Shown one piece after another: positions 1-6,060 of a stretch of DNA of 6,132 bases. The stretch is from positions 1 to 6,132 of the forward strand of contig JAUWDL010000098.1 of assembly GCA_030608825.1 (NCBI GenBank), in the 5' to 3' direction. The notes under the pieces were generated by a model. That model was not told where the DNA came from. It saw only the letters and a list, made by a program, of their open reading frames with translations, and searched no databases. Each line of letters opens with the position of its first letter. The first letter of the stretch is position 1. The position numbers and the translations under genes were made by a program. This DNA is from Gemmatimonadales bacterium (GTDB lineage: Bacteria > Gemmatimonadota > Gemmatimonadetes > Palauibacterales > Palauibacteraceae).

Positions 1-566
1 GCGAGCGCGGTCAACGCACCAGGCTCGAGGTCATCTCCGCGGCGCAGCATCTCCTCCCACGAGATCATGCCCGCGGCGCCATGCTCCGGCAGGGAGATGA
101 TCCAACGAAGCTCGGGAAACTGCTCCGAGTTGAGCTCGCCGGGCGTCGAGTCCGCCAGTTCGGGGAGGGCCTCGCCGAGCATGGCGAAGTAATCCGACGT
201 CTTGAACCTGTCGATCGTGAACAGTGTCCGGACGTCCGCCTGCTCGAGCACGTAGGCCAGCTCCTCCGGACGGTAGGCCGGGTTGATCGTGACGAGCACT
301 GCCCCGACCCGTGCGCTGGCCAGCTGTAGGATCGGCCACTGCTGCCAGTTGGTGGCCCAGATCGCGATATGATCGCCCGGTCTCGTGCCGAGGGCGACAA
401 GCCCGGCCGCTGCCCTGTCGACCAGATGGTCGTACTCCGCGTAGGTGCAGCGGAACGCGGCTTGGGGAAAGACGAGGGCCTCGCCGTCAGGAGCCCGGGC
501 TGCCGCCTCCGACAGCACCTGGCCGATCGTCATGCCGTCCACCCATGGTCGCTCGGTATCGCTCAT
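1..566 (-). CDS. Acyl-CoA synthetase, AMP-binding (ACSF2-like), N-terminal part, cut by window edge
   Basis: The enzyme should activate a fatty or related carboxylic acid to acyl-CoA through an acyl-adenylate in the cytoplasm. The window holds the first 188 codons. Translation begins MSDTERPWVDGMTIGQVL and has the N-terminal features of the ANL adenylate-forming superfamily: TYAEYDHLVDRAAAGLVALG near residues 45-65, PGDHIAIWATNWQQW near 67-81, and ARVGAVLVTINPAYRPEELA near 88-107. FKTSDYFAML near 123-132 closely resembles the medium-chain acyl-CoA synthetase/ACSF2 branch. The ATP-binding P-loop (TSGTTG type) and the catalytic core would lie beyond the left edge, so substrate range and activity cannot be judged. 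The ATG at 566-564 has GAGGAG four bases upstream (plus-strand 571-576), which supports this start. It is divergent from the BAAT-family gene, 144 bp apart. Seen: the reading frame and motifs. Known: the family chemistry. Inferred: that the rest is intact. Confidence 0.9.
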   Translation of the reverse strand, partial: MSDTERPWVDGMTIGQVLSEAAARAPDGEALVFPQAAFRCTYAEYDHLVDRAAAGLVALGTRPGDHIAIWATNWQQWPILQLASARVGAVLVTINPAYRPEELAYVLEQADVRTLFTIDRFKTSDYFAMLGEALPELADSTPGELNSEQFPELRWIISLPEHGAAGMISWEEMLRRGDDLEPGALTAL

Positions 567-601
567 TCCACTCCTCAGATCGAATCGACGTTCCTCGCCC
601 G

Positions 602-658
602 GCTACGAGTTCGGGGAATCTGGCGTGCCCTGGCGCCGGCAAAAAGGGGCCTCGTAGC
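602..658. repeat. 8-bp inverted repeat in the divergent intergenic region
   Basis: GCTACGAG at 602-609 and CTCGTAGC at 651-658 are perfect inverted repeats separated by 41 bases. A GCCC/GGGC pair (627-630 with 647-650) is nested just inside the right arm, and a short GGCGCC-type palindrome lies between. The element sits in the 144 bp between the start codons of the acyl-CoA synthetase (566, minus) and the BAAT-family gene (711, plus), so promoters for both should be here. It may be an operator for a shared regulator or a structured leader, or it may be chance. I found no convincing -35/-10 pair on either strand. Confidence 0.35.
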
Positions 659-710
659 TTCGGACGAAACCCATGCCGATTGCATTCATGCCGACGCGCC
701 GTTGTCACCG

Positions 711-2108
711 ATGAAGAGAACCAGCCCTGGCCCCATCCCGCTCCTCCTCGCGGCAGCCTGCATGGTTGCGGCGCCGTGGAGCGCTGAACCGGTCATCGGG
801 CAACCCAGGATCCGCCTCTCCGCCGACGAAGTGCTGATCGACGAGGAGGTGGTGGTCTCGGTTTCCGGCCTGGATCCGGGCCAGAGGACGATCCTCCGCA
901 TGGTCGCCTCCTCGCAGCTCGGCACGTGGGTCTCCAGCGCCGAGTTCGCGGCCAGGAGAAACGGCCGGATCGATCTCGCCGCCGACGCGCCGCTGGCGGG
1001 CTCCTACGAAGGCCTCGATGCGATGGGGCTCTTCTGGTCGGCCGTGAGGGACACCGCCGCCCCGGCGGTCACGACAGGACTCCCGAACGCCCAGCTGGTC
1101 CACTTGCAGGCGGAGGTGGATGGAGCGGTCGTGGCCGAAGCGGAGCTCGTCAGGCACATCGTGAGGCCTGGCGTCCAGGTCGTCCCGGTGCGGACCGACG
1201 CCCTCATCGGGACGTTCTTTCTTCCTCCGCCGGCGTCCGGCATCGGACCGTACCCGGCTCTGCTTGTGCTGGGGGGCTCCGAGTGCGGCCTCCAGAGTGC
1301 CGAGGCGAAGGCGGCCGCGCTCGCGTCGCACGGCTTCGCTGCGCTCGCTCTCGCCTACTGCTCCTGGCCCGACGCCGCGGGGAATCCTGTGCCGGGCATG
1401 GAGGAGCTGCCGCAAGGACTCTGGCTGGTGCCTCTCGAGAGCGTCGAGCGGGGAATCAGGTGGCTCGAGGGAAGATCCGAGGTGGACGCGTCGAGGATCG
1501 GGGTTTGGGGCGCCTCGAAGGGTGCGGAGCTGGCCCTCCTGATCGCCTCCGAGGATCCGGTCGTCCACGCGGTCGTCGCCTACGTCCCCAGCCACGTCGT
1601 CTGGCAGGGCCTGGATTTCAGCGGGTCGCGGAGGTCGTCCTGGTCGCGGAACGGACGTCCGGTGGATTTCGTCCCCTTCACCTCCGACGAGGACAGAATC
1701 CGCGAGCTTACAGGTGGCGGGACGCGCTACATCGTCCATCTCTACCGGGCCAGCCTGGACGCCAAGAGCGCCGTGGAGAGAGCCGGGATCCCGGTGGAAA
1801 GGATCAACGGACCCGTCCTGCTCGTGTCCGGCGGCAACGACCTTCTCTGGCCATCCACGCACATGGCCGAGAAGATCATCGATCGTTTGGACGCCAACGG
1901 GCATCGTTACCCGGCGATCCATCTGTACTACGAGGGCGCCGGCCATGCGATCGGCCGACCTTTCCGCCCGACCACCGGTCTCTCGGCGACGCCGAACTTC
2001 GCGTTGGGCGGAAGTGCGGCCGGCTACGCGGCGGCCGAGCGTGACTCCTGGCCGCGGGTCCTCCGCTTTCTGCGCGAGAGCCTCGCCGAGCGTGTCGAGG
2101 CAGGCTAG
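711..2108 (+). CDS. BAAT/acyl-CoA thioester hydrolase family protein, probably exported
   Basis: This is a 465-residue alpha/beta-hydrolase related to bile-acid-CoA:amino acid N-acyltransferase (BAAT) and acyl-CoA thioesterases. The N-terminal BAAT-type beta-sandwich covers about residues 32-150, with the hallmark GSYEGLDAMGLFWS at 97-110. The hydrolase domain covers about 170-462: oxyanion region GGSECG at 188-193, nucleophile elbow GASKG with Ser269, then Asp377 (GGND) and His412 (GAGH), which form a complete triad. The C-terminal region with GGSAAGYAAAERDSWPRVL is typical of the family. The nucleophile is Ser, as in thioesterases, not Cys as in human BAAT, so hydrolysis is more likely than amino-acid conjugation. 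The substrate is unknown. ATG 711 gives a basic start and hydrophobic core (MKRTSPGP, then IPLLLAAACMVAA), a signal peptide with an uncertain cleavage site. Cys17 makes an atypical lipoprotein possible. No Shine-Dalgarno precedes 711, so in-frame TTG 702 or ATG 762 remain alternatives. The frame is open upstream to 369, but that part overlaps the antisense synthetase gene. Confidence 0.88.
   Translation: MKRTSPGPIPLLLAAACMVAAPWSAEPVIGQPRIRLSADEVLIDEEVVVSVSGLDPGQRTILRMVASSQLGTWVSSAEFAARRNGRIDLAADAPLAGSYEGLDAMGLFWSAVRDTAAPAVTTGLPNAQLVHLQAEVDGAVVAEAELVRHIVRPGVQVVPVRTDALIGTFFLPPPASGIGPYPALLVLGGSECGLQSAEAKAAALASHGFAALALAYCSWPDAAGNPVPGMEELPQGLWLVPLESVERGIRWLEGRSEVDASRIGVWGASKGAELALLIASEDPVVHAVVAYVPSHVVWQGLDFSGSRRSSWSRNGRPVDFVPFTSDEDRIRELTGGGTRYIVHLYRASLDAKSAVERAGIPVERINGPVLLVSGGNDLLWPSTHMAEKIIDRLDANGHRYPAIHLYYEGAGHAIGRPFRPTTGLSATPNFALGGSAAGYAAAERDSWPRVLRFLRESLAERVEAG
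2105..2108. other. Shared CTAG: overlapping stop codons of two convergent genes
   Basis: CTAG at 2105-2108 supplies TAG for the plus-strand BAAT-family gene (2106-2108) and TAG for the minus-strand DUF302 gene (complement of 2105-2107). The coding regions therefore overlap by four bases and no intergenic terminator is possible. Any transcription end signal for either gene must lie inside the opposing coding sequence. Confidence 0.9.
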
Positions 2109-2500
2109 AGCGAGTCGCAGGCCTGCCGCAGCAGCCGCTCGGCTTCCTCCGCAACCGGGAGGATCTCATCGATTGCAGCGAGATCCAGCATCGACCTCGG
2201 GCTGGCAAAGGATATCTCCGCGCCAGCGTCGGTCTCCGTCACGACGACGTTGCAGGGCAGTAGCAGACCGAGGCTTTCGTCCGCGACGAGCGCGCGATGT
2301 GCGAGCCCCGGATTGCACGCCCCCAGGATGACGTACGGCTTGAAGTCGACGCCGATCTTCTCCTTGAGCGTCGCCCTCACGTCTATCCGGGTCAGGATTC
2401 CGAAACCCTGCTGCTGCAGAGCTTCCTCGACCCGGGAGATCGCCTCCTCGTAGGTGGCTCCGGGCAGAGTCTTGCCGAAAGCGTAGCTGACGTCTTGCAT
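2105..2500 (-). CDS. DUF302 domain protein
   Basis: This 131-residue protein has no signal peptide or membrane segment and is therefore probably cytoplasmic. The whole chain fits the DUF302 family, whose biochemical function is not established. Visible family features are EEAISRVEEALQQQGFGIL near 18-36, IDVRATLKEKIGVDFKPY at 39-56, ILGACNP at 58-64, LAHRAL at 66-71 and GLLLPCNVVV at 78-87. Cys62 and Cys83 fall in the two most conserved segments and could be functional or metal/thiol-related, which is inference. A third Cys (128) is near the C terminus. The ATG at 2500-2498 is preceded by AAGGAGG (plus-strand 2505-2511) with four bases between, a strong ribosome binding site that fixes the start. 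The gene converges on the BAAT-family gene, sharing stop bases, and diverges from the large peptidase-barrel gene. The domain call is firm but the role is open. Confidence 0.92.
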   Translation of the reverse strand: MQDVSYAFGKTLPGATYEEAISRVEEALQQQGFGILTRIDVRATLKEKIGVDFKPYVILGACNPGLAHRALVADESLGLLLPCNVVVTETDAGAEISFASPRSMLDLAAIDEILPVAEEAERLLRQACDSL

Positions 2501-2581
2501 CTCTCCTCCTTCTCCAGGCTTCCTTCGATCTTCTCCGGTTTCTTCTTCTTCTCGGTCTTTTCTCGAACGGGTCCTCGAGAG

Positions 2582-2610
2582 ATCATAACCCGACGTTGGA
2601 TGGGAGCCAC
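2582..2610 (-). promoter_or_regulatory. Possible sigma70-type promoter for the DUF302 gene
   Basis: On the minus strand TATGAT (plus-strand 2582-2587) matches the -10 consensus at five of six positions. Seventeen bases upstream lies GTGGCT (plus-strand 2605-2610), a weak -35 with three matches. Transcription would start near 2575 and give a purine-rich leader of about 75 bases. The -10 is one of the few AT-rich spots in this GC-rich stretch, but the -35 is poor and the organism's promoter consensus is unknown. Confidence 0.25.
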
Positions 2611-2766
2611 GGCACCGGAATCAGGTTCCCGCCCTTCTGCGGCCATCGGCGCGAGCCGGAACACGCGCGCTCATGTTCGGTTTCTTTCGGGTGAGACGTT
2701 GTTCAGTGCGGGCCAAAGCCGTAATCTCGGCATCGGGGCCGGCTCGATGTAACGCGCGGCGCACAG

Positions 2767-2788
2767 GTCCAGTCATAGGAATATGGAC
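2767..2788. repeat. Short dyad GTCCA-N12-TGGAC upstream of the peptidase-barrel gene
   Basis: GTCCA at 2767-2771 and TGGAC at 2784-2788 are perfect inverted 5-mers around a relatively AT-rich 12-base centre. The element ends 76 bases before the start codon at 2865. The spacing could suit a dimeric regulator, but 5-bp arms occur often by chance. Confidence 0.2.
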
Positions 2789-2804
2789 GAAGGGCACTCG
2801 TGAT

Positions 2805-2823
2805 CCGGTTGTTGCTCGACCGG
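2805..2823 (+). other. Small hairpin in the leader of the peptidase-barrel gene
   Basis: CCGGTTG (2805-2811) can pair with CGACCGG (2817-2823), seven base pairs including one G-U, around the 5-base loop TTGCT. It lies 32 bases before the ribosome binding site. If the transcript starts upstream it would form a compact 5' stem that may affect mRNA stability or translation. No U-tract follows, so it is not a good intrinsic terminator. Confidence 0.3.
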
Positions 2824-2855
2824 CGCGAATCTGGACTGCCGCCGGCATGGTAAAT

Positions 2856-2860
2856 GGAGG
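2856..2860 (+). promoter_or_regulatory. Ribosome binding site that decides the 2865 start
   Basis: GGAGG stands four bases before ATG 2865. The in-frame ATG at 2847 has no such motif and would only prepend six residues (MVNGGL) to the signal peptide. This supports 2865 over 2847 and over the frame's open extension to 2673. Confidence 0.75.
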
Positions 2861-2864
2861 TCTG

Positions 2865-5800
2865 ATGCGCTTTACACCTCGCGCACTCCTTCTCTGGAGT
2901 GCCGTGACGATCGTGGCTCTGGGACCCGCCGCCTCCAGCGCGAACGCGCAGTACTTCGGACGGAACAAGGTCCAGTACGATGCGTTCGACTGGGAGATCA
3001 TCCGTACCGAGCACTTCGACGTCTACTTCTACGAGGAGGAGCGGCAGGCCGCCCTGATGGCAGGCCGCATGGCGGAGCGCTGGTACTCCAGGTTCTCGAG
3101 GATCATGAACCACGAGATCCGCGCCCGGCAGCCGCTCGTTCTTTACGCCGCGCATCCCCACTTCGAGCAGACCAACACGACGCCCCAGCAGGTGGGCGAG
3201 TCGACCGGTGGCTTCACCGAGATCCTCAAGCGCCGGGTCGTTCTGCCGCTTCAGAACACGATGTCGGAGAGCGATCACGTCCTCGGCCACGAGCTCGTGC
3301 ACGCCTTCCAGTTCGATGTCACCGGACAGGGTCCGGGTGCGGCCGGGGTCGACATCCCCGGTGCGATCCGGCTGCCGCTGTGGTTCATCGAGGGGATGGC
3401 CGAGTACCTCTCGGTCGGACCGATCGATCCGAACACCGCGATGTGGATGCGGGACGGCGTCGAGTGCGACTGCCTTCCGTCGATCAGCCAGCTCAACGAT
3501 CCCCGCTTCTTCCCGTACCGCTATGGGCAGGCTCTCTGGTCCTACGTCGCCGGAACGTACGGGGACGAGATCGTCGGCCGGATCCTCAAGGTGGCCGGCC
3601 GGACAGGAAGCGCGATCGGGGCGTTCCAGGCGGTACTCGGAATGACCGTAGACTCGCTCTCGGCCAACTGGCACGAGGCGACGTGGGAGGCCTACGAGCC
3701 GATCGTGGAGCGGACCGATCCACCGGAGGTGTACGGGAAGCTGATCATCGGGGGAGAGGATGGGCCCGGTGGCCGGCAGAACATCGCGCCCTCGATCAGC
3801 CCGGACGGCCAGGAGCTCCTCTACCTTTCCGAGGCGGGGCTGTTCTCGATCGATCTCTTTCTCGCGGACGCGAACACGGGCGAGACGATCGACAAGGTCA
3901 CGAATTCCGCCGTCGACCCCCACTTCGAGGCGCTTCAGTTCATCCTCTCCTCGGGAGCCTGGCATCCGGACAGCAACCGGTTCGCCCTGGCGGGAATCAA
4001 CAAGGGCAGCCCGGTGATCTCGATCATCGACGTCGACAGGAGGAAGAGGGTCGAGGAGTACAAGTTCAACGAGCTGGATGAGATCACGAACCCGAGCTGG
4101 TCGGAGGACGAGCGGATCGCCTTCTCGGCCATGCAGAGCGGCTTCTCCGACCTGTGGCTGTACGACATCGAGACCCAGGAGACGGTTCGTTTGACCGACG
4201 ATCCGTTCGCGGACCTCGAGCCCGAGTTCTCGCCGGACGGGACGAAGATCGTCTTCGTCACCGACCGTTTCGACAGCGACCTGGGCCGGCTGGACTTCGG
4301 CAACTACCAGCTTGCCCTCTACGACCTGGCGACGGGTGAGATCGAGCTGCTGCCGAATCTGGAGGGCAAGAACATCAACCCCTCCTTCACGCCCGACGGG
4401 CGGTTCGTGATCTTCCTCTCCGACGATACGGGGATCGCGAACATCTATCGGCTGGAGCTCGAGACCGGCCAGATCGACCAGTTGACCAACGTCCAGACGG
4501 GGGTGGCCGGAATCACGGCCCTCAGCCCGGCGCTCTCGGTGGCGAGCAGAACGGGCAAGATAGCGTACAGCGTGTACCGGCACGGCCCATTCCGCTGGAA
4601 CATCTACACGGCGGATTCCCACGAGGCGCTGGCGGATGCCTACGCGGAAGCTACGAAGGCGCGAGAGGAGGATCTGGCCGCGGCGGATGGCCAGGATGCG
4701 GGCGTCTATCCGGCGATTCTCCCGCCGGAGGAGCGGGCCACCGACCTGCTGGCGCTCATCGAGAACCCACGGATCGGGCTGGCTGATGCTCTGACCTTCG
4801 ACTTCGGCGACTACAACCCCAAGCTCTCGCTGGACTTCGTGTCACAGCCGTCGCTCGCCGTCGGAGCCGATCAGTTCGGCTTCTTCGTCGGCGCCGGGGC
4901 CCAGCTCTTCTTCAGCGACATGCTCGGAAACCGCAACCTGGCGGCGGCCATCCAGATAAACACGGGTGCGGGCAGCATCGACCGTTCGACGCTGCTCTCG
5001 GTCGTGTACGAGAACCGACGCGGACGCTGGAACGTGGGCGGTCAGCTCTCGCAGATACCGCTGGTGAGCCAGAGGGCGGGCTTCGGGGTCGGCGAGATCG
5101 ATGGGGTGCCGGTCCAGGTGTTCACGACCGAGCGATTCTACCAGATCAACCGACAGGTGATCGGCTTCGTGGCCTATCCGCTCAACCGCGTGCAGCGGCT
5201 GGAATTCAGCGGCGGACTGCAGAGCATCGACTTCGCGCGGGACCTGAAGACGGAGATCTTCACGCTCGGCGGCCAGAAGATCTTCGACGAGAAGGTGGAC
5301 ATCCCGGCGCCCTCGACCCTGAACCTCGGGCGGGCCGGCGTGGCGCTCATCTACGACAGCTCGATCTTCGGGGGGAACGGTCCGGTGCTCGGCCAGCGCT
5401 ACCGCTTGGACGTCTCGCCGGCGATCGGGTCGATCCAGATCTACAACTTCACGTTCGACTACCGGAAGTACTTCATGCCGGTCTTCCCGTTCACGGTCGC
5501 CTTCCGGGGCATGACGACCGGCCGCTACGGCAAGGACGCGGATGACCCGAGGCTCTCGCAGATCTACGTGGGGTGGTCGTCGCTCGTTCGCGGTTACGAT
5601 ACCGGCAGCTTCAACGTCAACGAGTGCACCTTCCCGGACTTCCAGCCCGGGGAGATCAACGCATGCACGGAGATCGACGATCTGCTCGGAAGCAAGGTGG
5701 CGGTGTTCAACCTCGAGCCACGGCTGCCCCTGCTCGGGCCGCTGGGCGTCCTCGGCCGAGGCGCCTTCCCGCCGCTGGACCTCATCGCCTTCTTCGACGC

Positions 5801-6032
5801 GGGCGTCGCATGGACCAACGACCTGAAACCGAGCTTCTTCGGCTGCGAGACCGAGTTCGACGCTTCAGGCCGTCCCGTGTCGGGATGCTCCCGGGACTTC
5901 AACACGAGCGTCGGCTTCGGCCTCCGGCTCAACCTGTTCGGTCTGATACTCCTCGAGGGAGATATCGTCAATCCGCTACAGCGACCGGACAAGAGTTGGT
6001 TCTTCCAGTTTGTCTTCAACGGCGGCTTCTGA
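2865..6032 (+). CDS. Exported gluzincin peptidase - PD40 beta-propeller - Omp85-like barrel fusion protein
   Basis: This 1055-residue protein is predicted to sit in the outer membrane. Residues 1-28 are a signal peptide ending ANA before Gln29. Residues about 29-290 are a peptidase MA-like gluzincin domain: HELVH at 142-146 supplies two zinc His ligands and catalytic Glu143, and WFIEGMAEYL at 173-182 supplies the third ligand, Glu176. Residues about 300-584 form a TolB/PD40-like propeller with about six blades; SPDG-type turns are clear near 311, 457 and 510, with weaker ones near 367, 412 and 555. A linker (about 585-642) leads to a barrel (about 643-1055) with VRGY at 908-911, the Omp85 loop-6 motif, and a C-terminal aromatic strand ending in Phe1055. 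There is no room for a POTRA domain. Peptidase and propeller should face the periplasm. The six Cys (201/203, 921/934, 994/1008) fall in three close pairs, possibly disulfides. The start follows GGAGG. Domains are seen, the zinc chemistry is known for the family, and the substrate and transport role are unknown. Confidence 0.9.
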   Translation: MRFTPRALLLWSAVTIVALGPAASSANAQYFGRNKVQYDAFDWEIIRTEHFDVYFYEEERQAALMAGRMAERWYSRFSRIMNHEIRARQPLVLYAAHPHFEQTNTTPQQVGESTGGFTEILKRRVVLPLQNTMSESDHVLGHELVHAFQFDVTGQGPGAAGVDIPGAIRLPLWFIEGMAEYLSVGPIDPNTAMWMRDGVECDCLPSISQLNDPRFFPYRYGQALWSYVAGTYGDEIVGRILKVAGRTGSAIGAFQAVLGMTVDSLSANWHEATWEAYEPIVERTDPPEVYGKLIIGGEDGPGGRQNIAPSISPDGQELLYLSEAGLFSIDLFLADANTGETIDKVTNSAVDPHFEALQFILSSGAWHPDSNRFALAGINKGSPVISIIDVDRRKRVEEYKFNELDEITNPSWSEDERIAFSAMQSGFSDLWLYDIETQETVRLTDDPFADLEPEFSPDGTKIVFVTDRFDSDLGRLDFGNYQLALYDLATGEIELLPNLEGKNINPSFTPDGRFVIFLSDDTGIANIYRLELETGQIDQLTNVQTGVAGITALSPALSVASRTGKIAYSVYRHGPFRWNIYTADSHEALADAYAEATKAREEDLAAADGQDAGVYPAILPPEERATDLLALIENPRIGLADALTFDFGDYNPKLSLDFVSQPSLAVGADQFGFFVGAGAQLFFSDMLGNRNLAAAIQINTGAGSIDRSTLLSVVYENRRGRWNVGGQLSQIPLVSQRAGFGVGEIDGVPVQVFTTERFYQINRQVIGFVAYPLNRVQRLEFSGGLQSIDFARDLKTEIFTLGGQKIFDEKVDIPAPSTLNLGRAGVALIYDSSIFGGNGPVLGQRYRLDVSPAIGSIQIYNFTFDYRKYFMPVFPFTVAFRGMTTGRYGKDADDPRLSQIYVGWSSLVRGYDTGSFNVNECTFPDFQPGEINACTEIDDLLGSKVAVFNLEPRLPLLGPLGVLGRGAFPPLDLIAFFDAGVAWTNDLKPSFFGCETEFDASGRPVSGCSRDFNTSVGFGLRLNLFGLILLEGDIVNPLQRPDKSWFFQFVFNGGF

Positions 6033-6033
6033 G

Positions 6034-6060
6034 TCCGGACGAGGGAAAGCGGCGTCCGGA
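6034..6060 (+). terminator. Hairpin directly after the peptidase-barrel gene, possible terminator
   Basis: TCCGGACG (6034-6041) and CGTCCGGA (6053-6060) form a perfect 8-bp stem with an 11-base loop, starting one base after the TGA stop. It is followed by pyrimidine-rich TCCTCACCTTCCTC, not a run of T, so it is not a canonical intrinsic terminator. It may mark a transcript 3' end or protect it from decay. The remaining bases to the window edge carry no start codon with a ribosome binding site. Confidence 0.35.

Larger units (their letters stand above)
2501..2864. other. 364-bp divergent intergenic region (DUF302 gene / peptidase-barrel gene)
   Basis: No convincing gene lies here. On the minus strand, 2501-2565 is 55 of 65 purines and forms the presumed 5' leader of the DUF302 gene. 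The middle part, 2611-2760, is GC-rich with no feature I can assign. The right part, 2761-2864, holds a 5-bp dyad (2767-2788), a hairpin (2805-2823) and the ribosome binding site of the downstream gene. The large fusion frame is open back to 2673, but that stretch has no signal-peptide-like start and no ribosome binding site, so I treat it as noncoding. Confidence 0.6.

Noticed and set aside
65..400. Minus-strand frames at 31-339 and 65-400 and plus-strand frames at 81-329 and 311-787
   Set aside because: All overlap the acyl-CoA synthetase frame, which has clear family motifs. These are Ser/Arg/Pro-rich shadows.
369..710. N-terminal extension of the BAAT-family frame to 369
   Set aside because: It lies opposite the synthetase coding sequence, reads as non-protein-like sequence and would bury the signal peptide inside the chain.
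705..1946. 413-codon open frame antisense to the BAAT-family gene
   Set aside because: Low-complexity Arg/Gly/Asp/His-rich translation with no motif, opposite a gene with an intact catalytic triad.
926..2044. 372-codon plus-strand frame inside the BAAT-family gene
   Set aside because: Gly/Arg-rich frame-shifted shadow of the true reading frame, with no ribosome binding site or domain.
2392..2664. Lys/Glu-rich 90-codon minus-strand frame across the DUF302 leader and start
   Set aside because: The REKTEKKKKPEK stretch comes directly from the purine-rich leader. The frame then continues out of phase through the DUF302 gene with no sensible sequence and has no ribosome binding site.
2659..2678. 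GAACA-N10-TGTTC dyad resembling a LexA box of the GAAC-N4-GTTC type
   Set aside because: The spacing is wrong for that operator and no SOS-related gene is adjacent.
2699..2727. TTGTTC-N17-TAATCT as a promoter for the peptidase-barrel gene
   Set aside because: The -10 matches only three of six positions, and the site is not distinguishable from background.
2703..4622. 639-codon open frame antisense to the peptidase-barrel gene
   Set aside because: It mirrors a gene with complete, ordered domains. The translation is Arg/Val/Asp/Leu-rich with no recognisable domain, as expected from the antisense of high-GC3 coding sequence.
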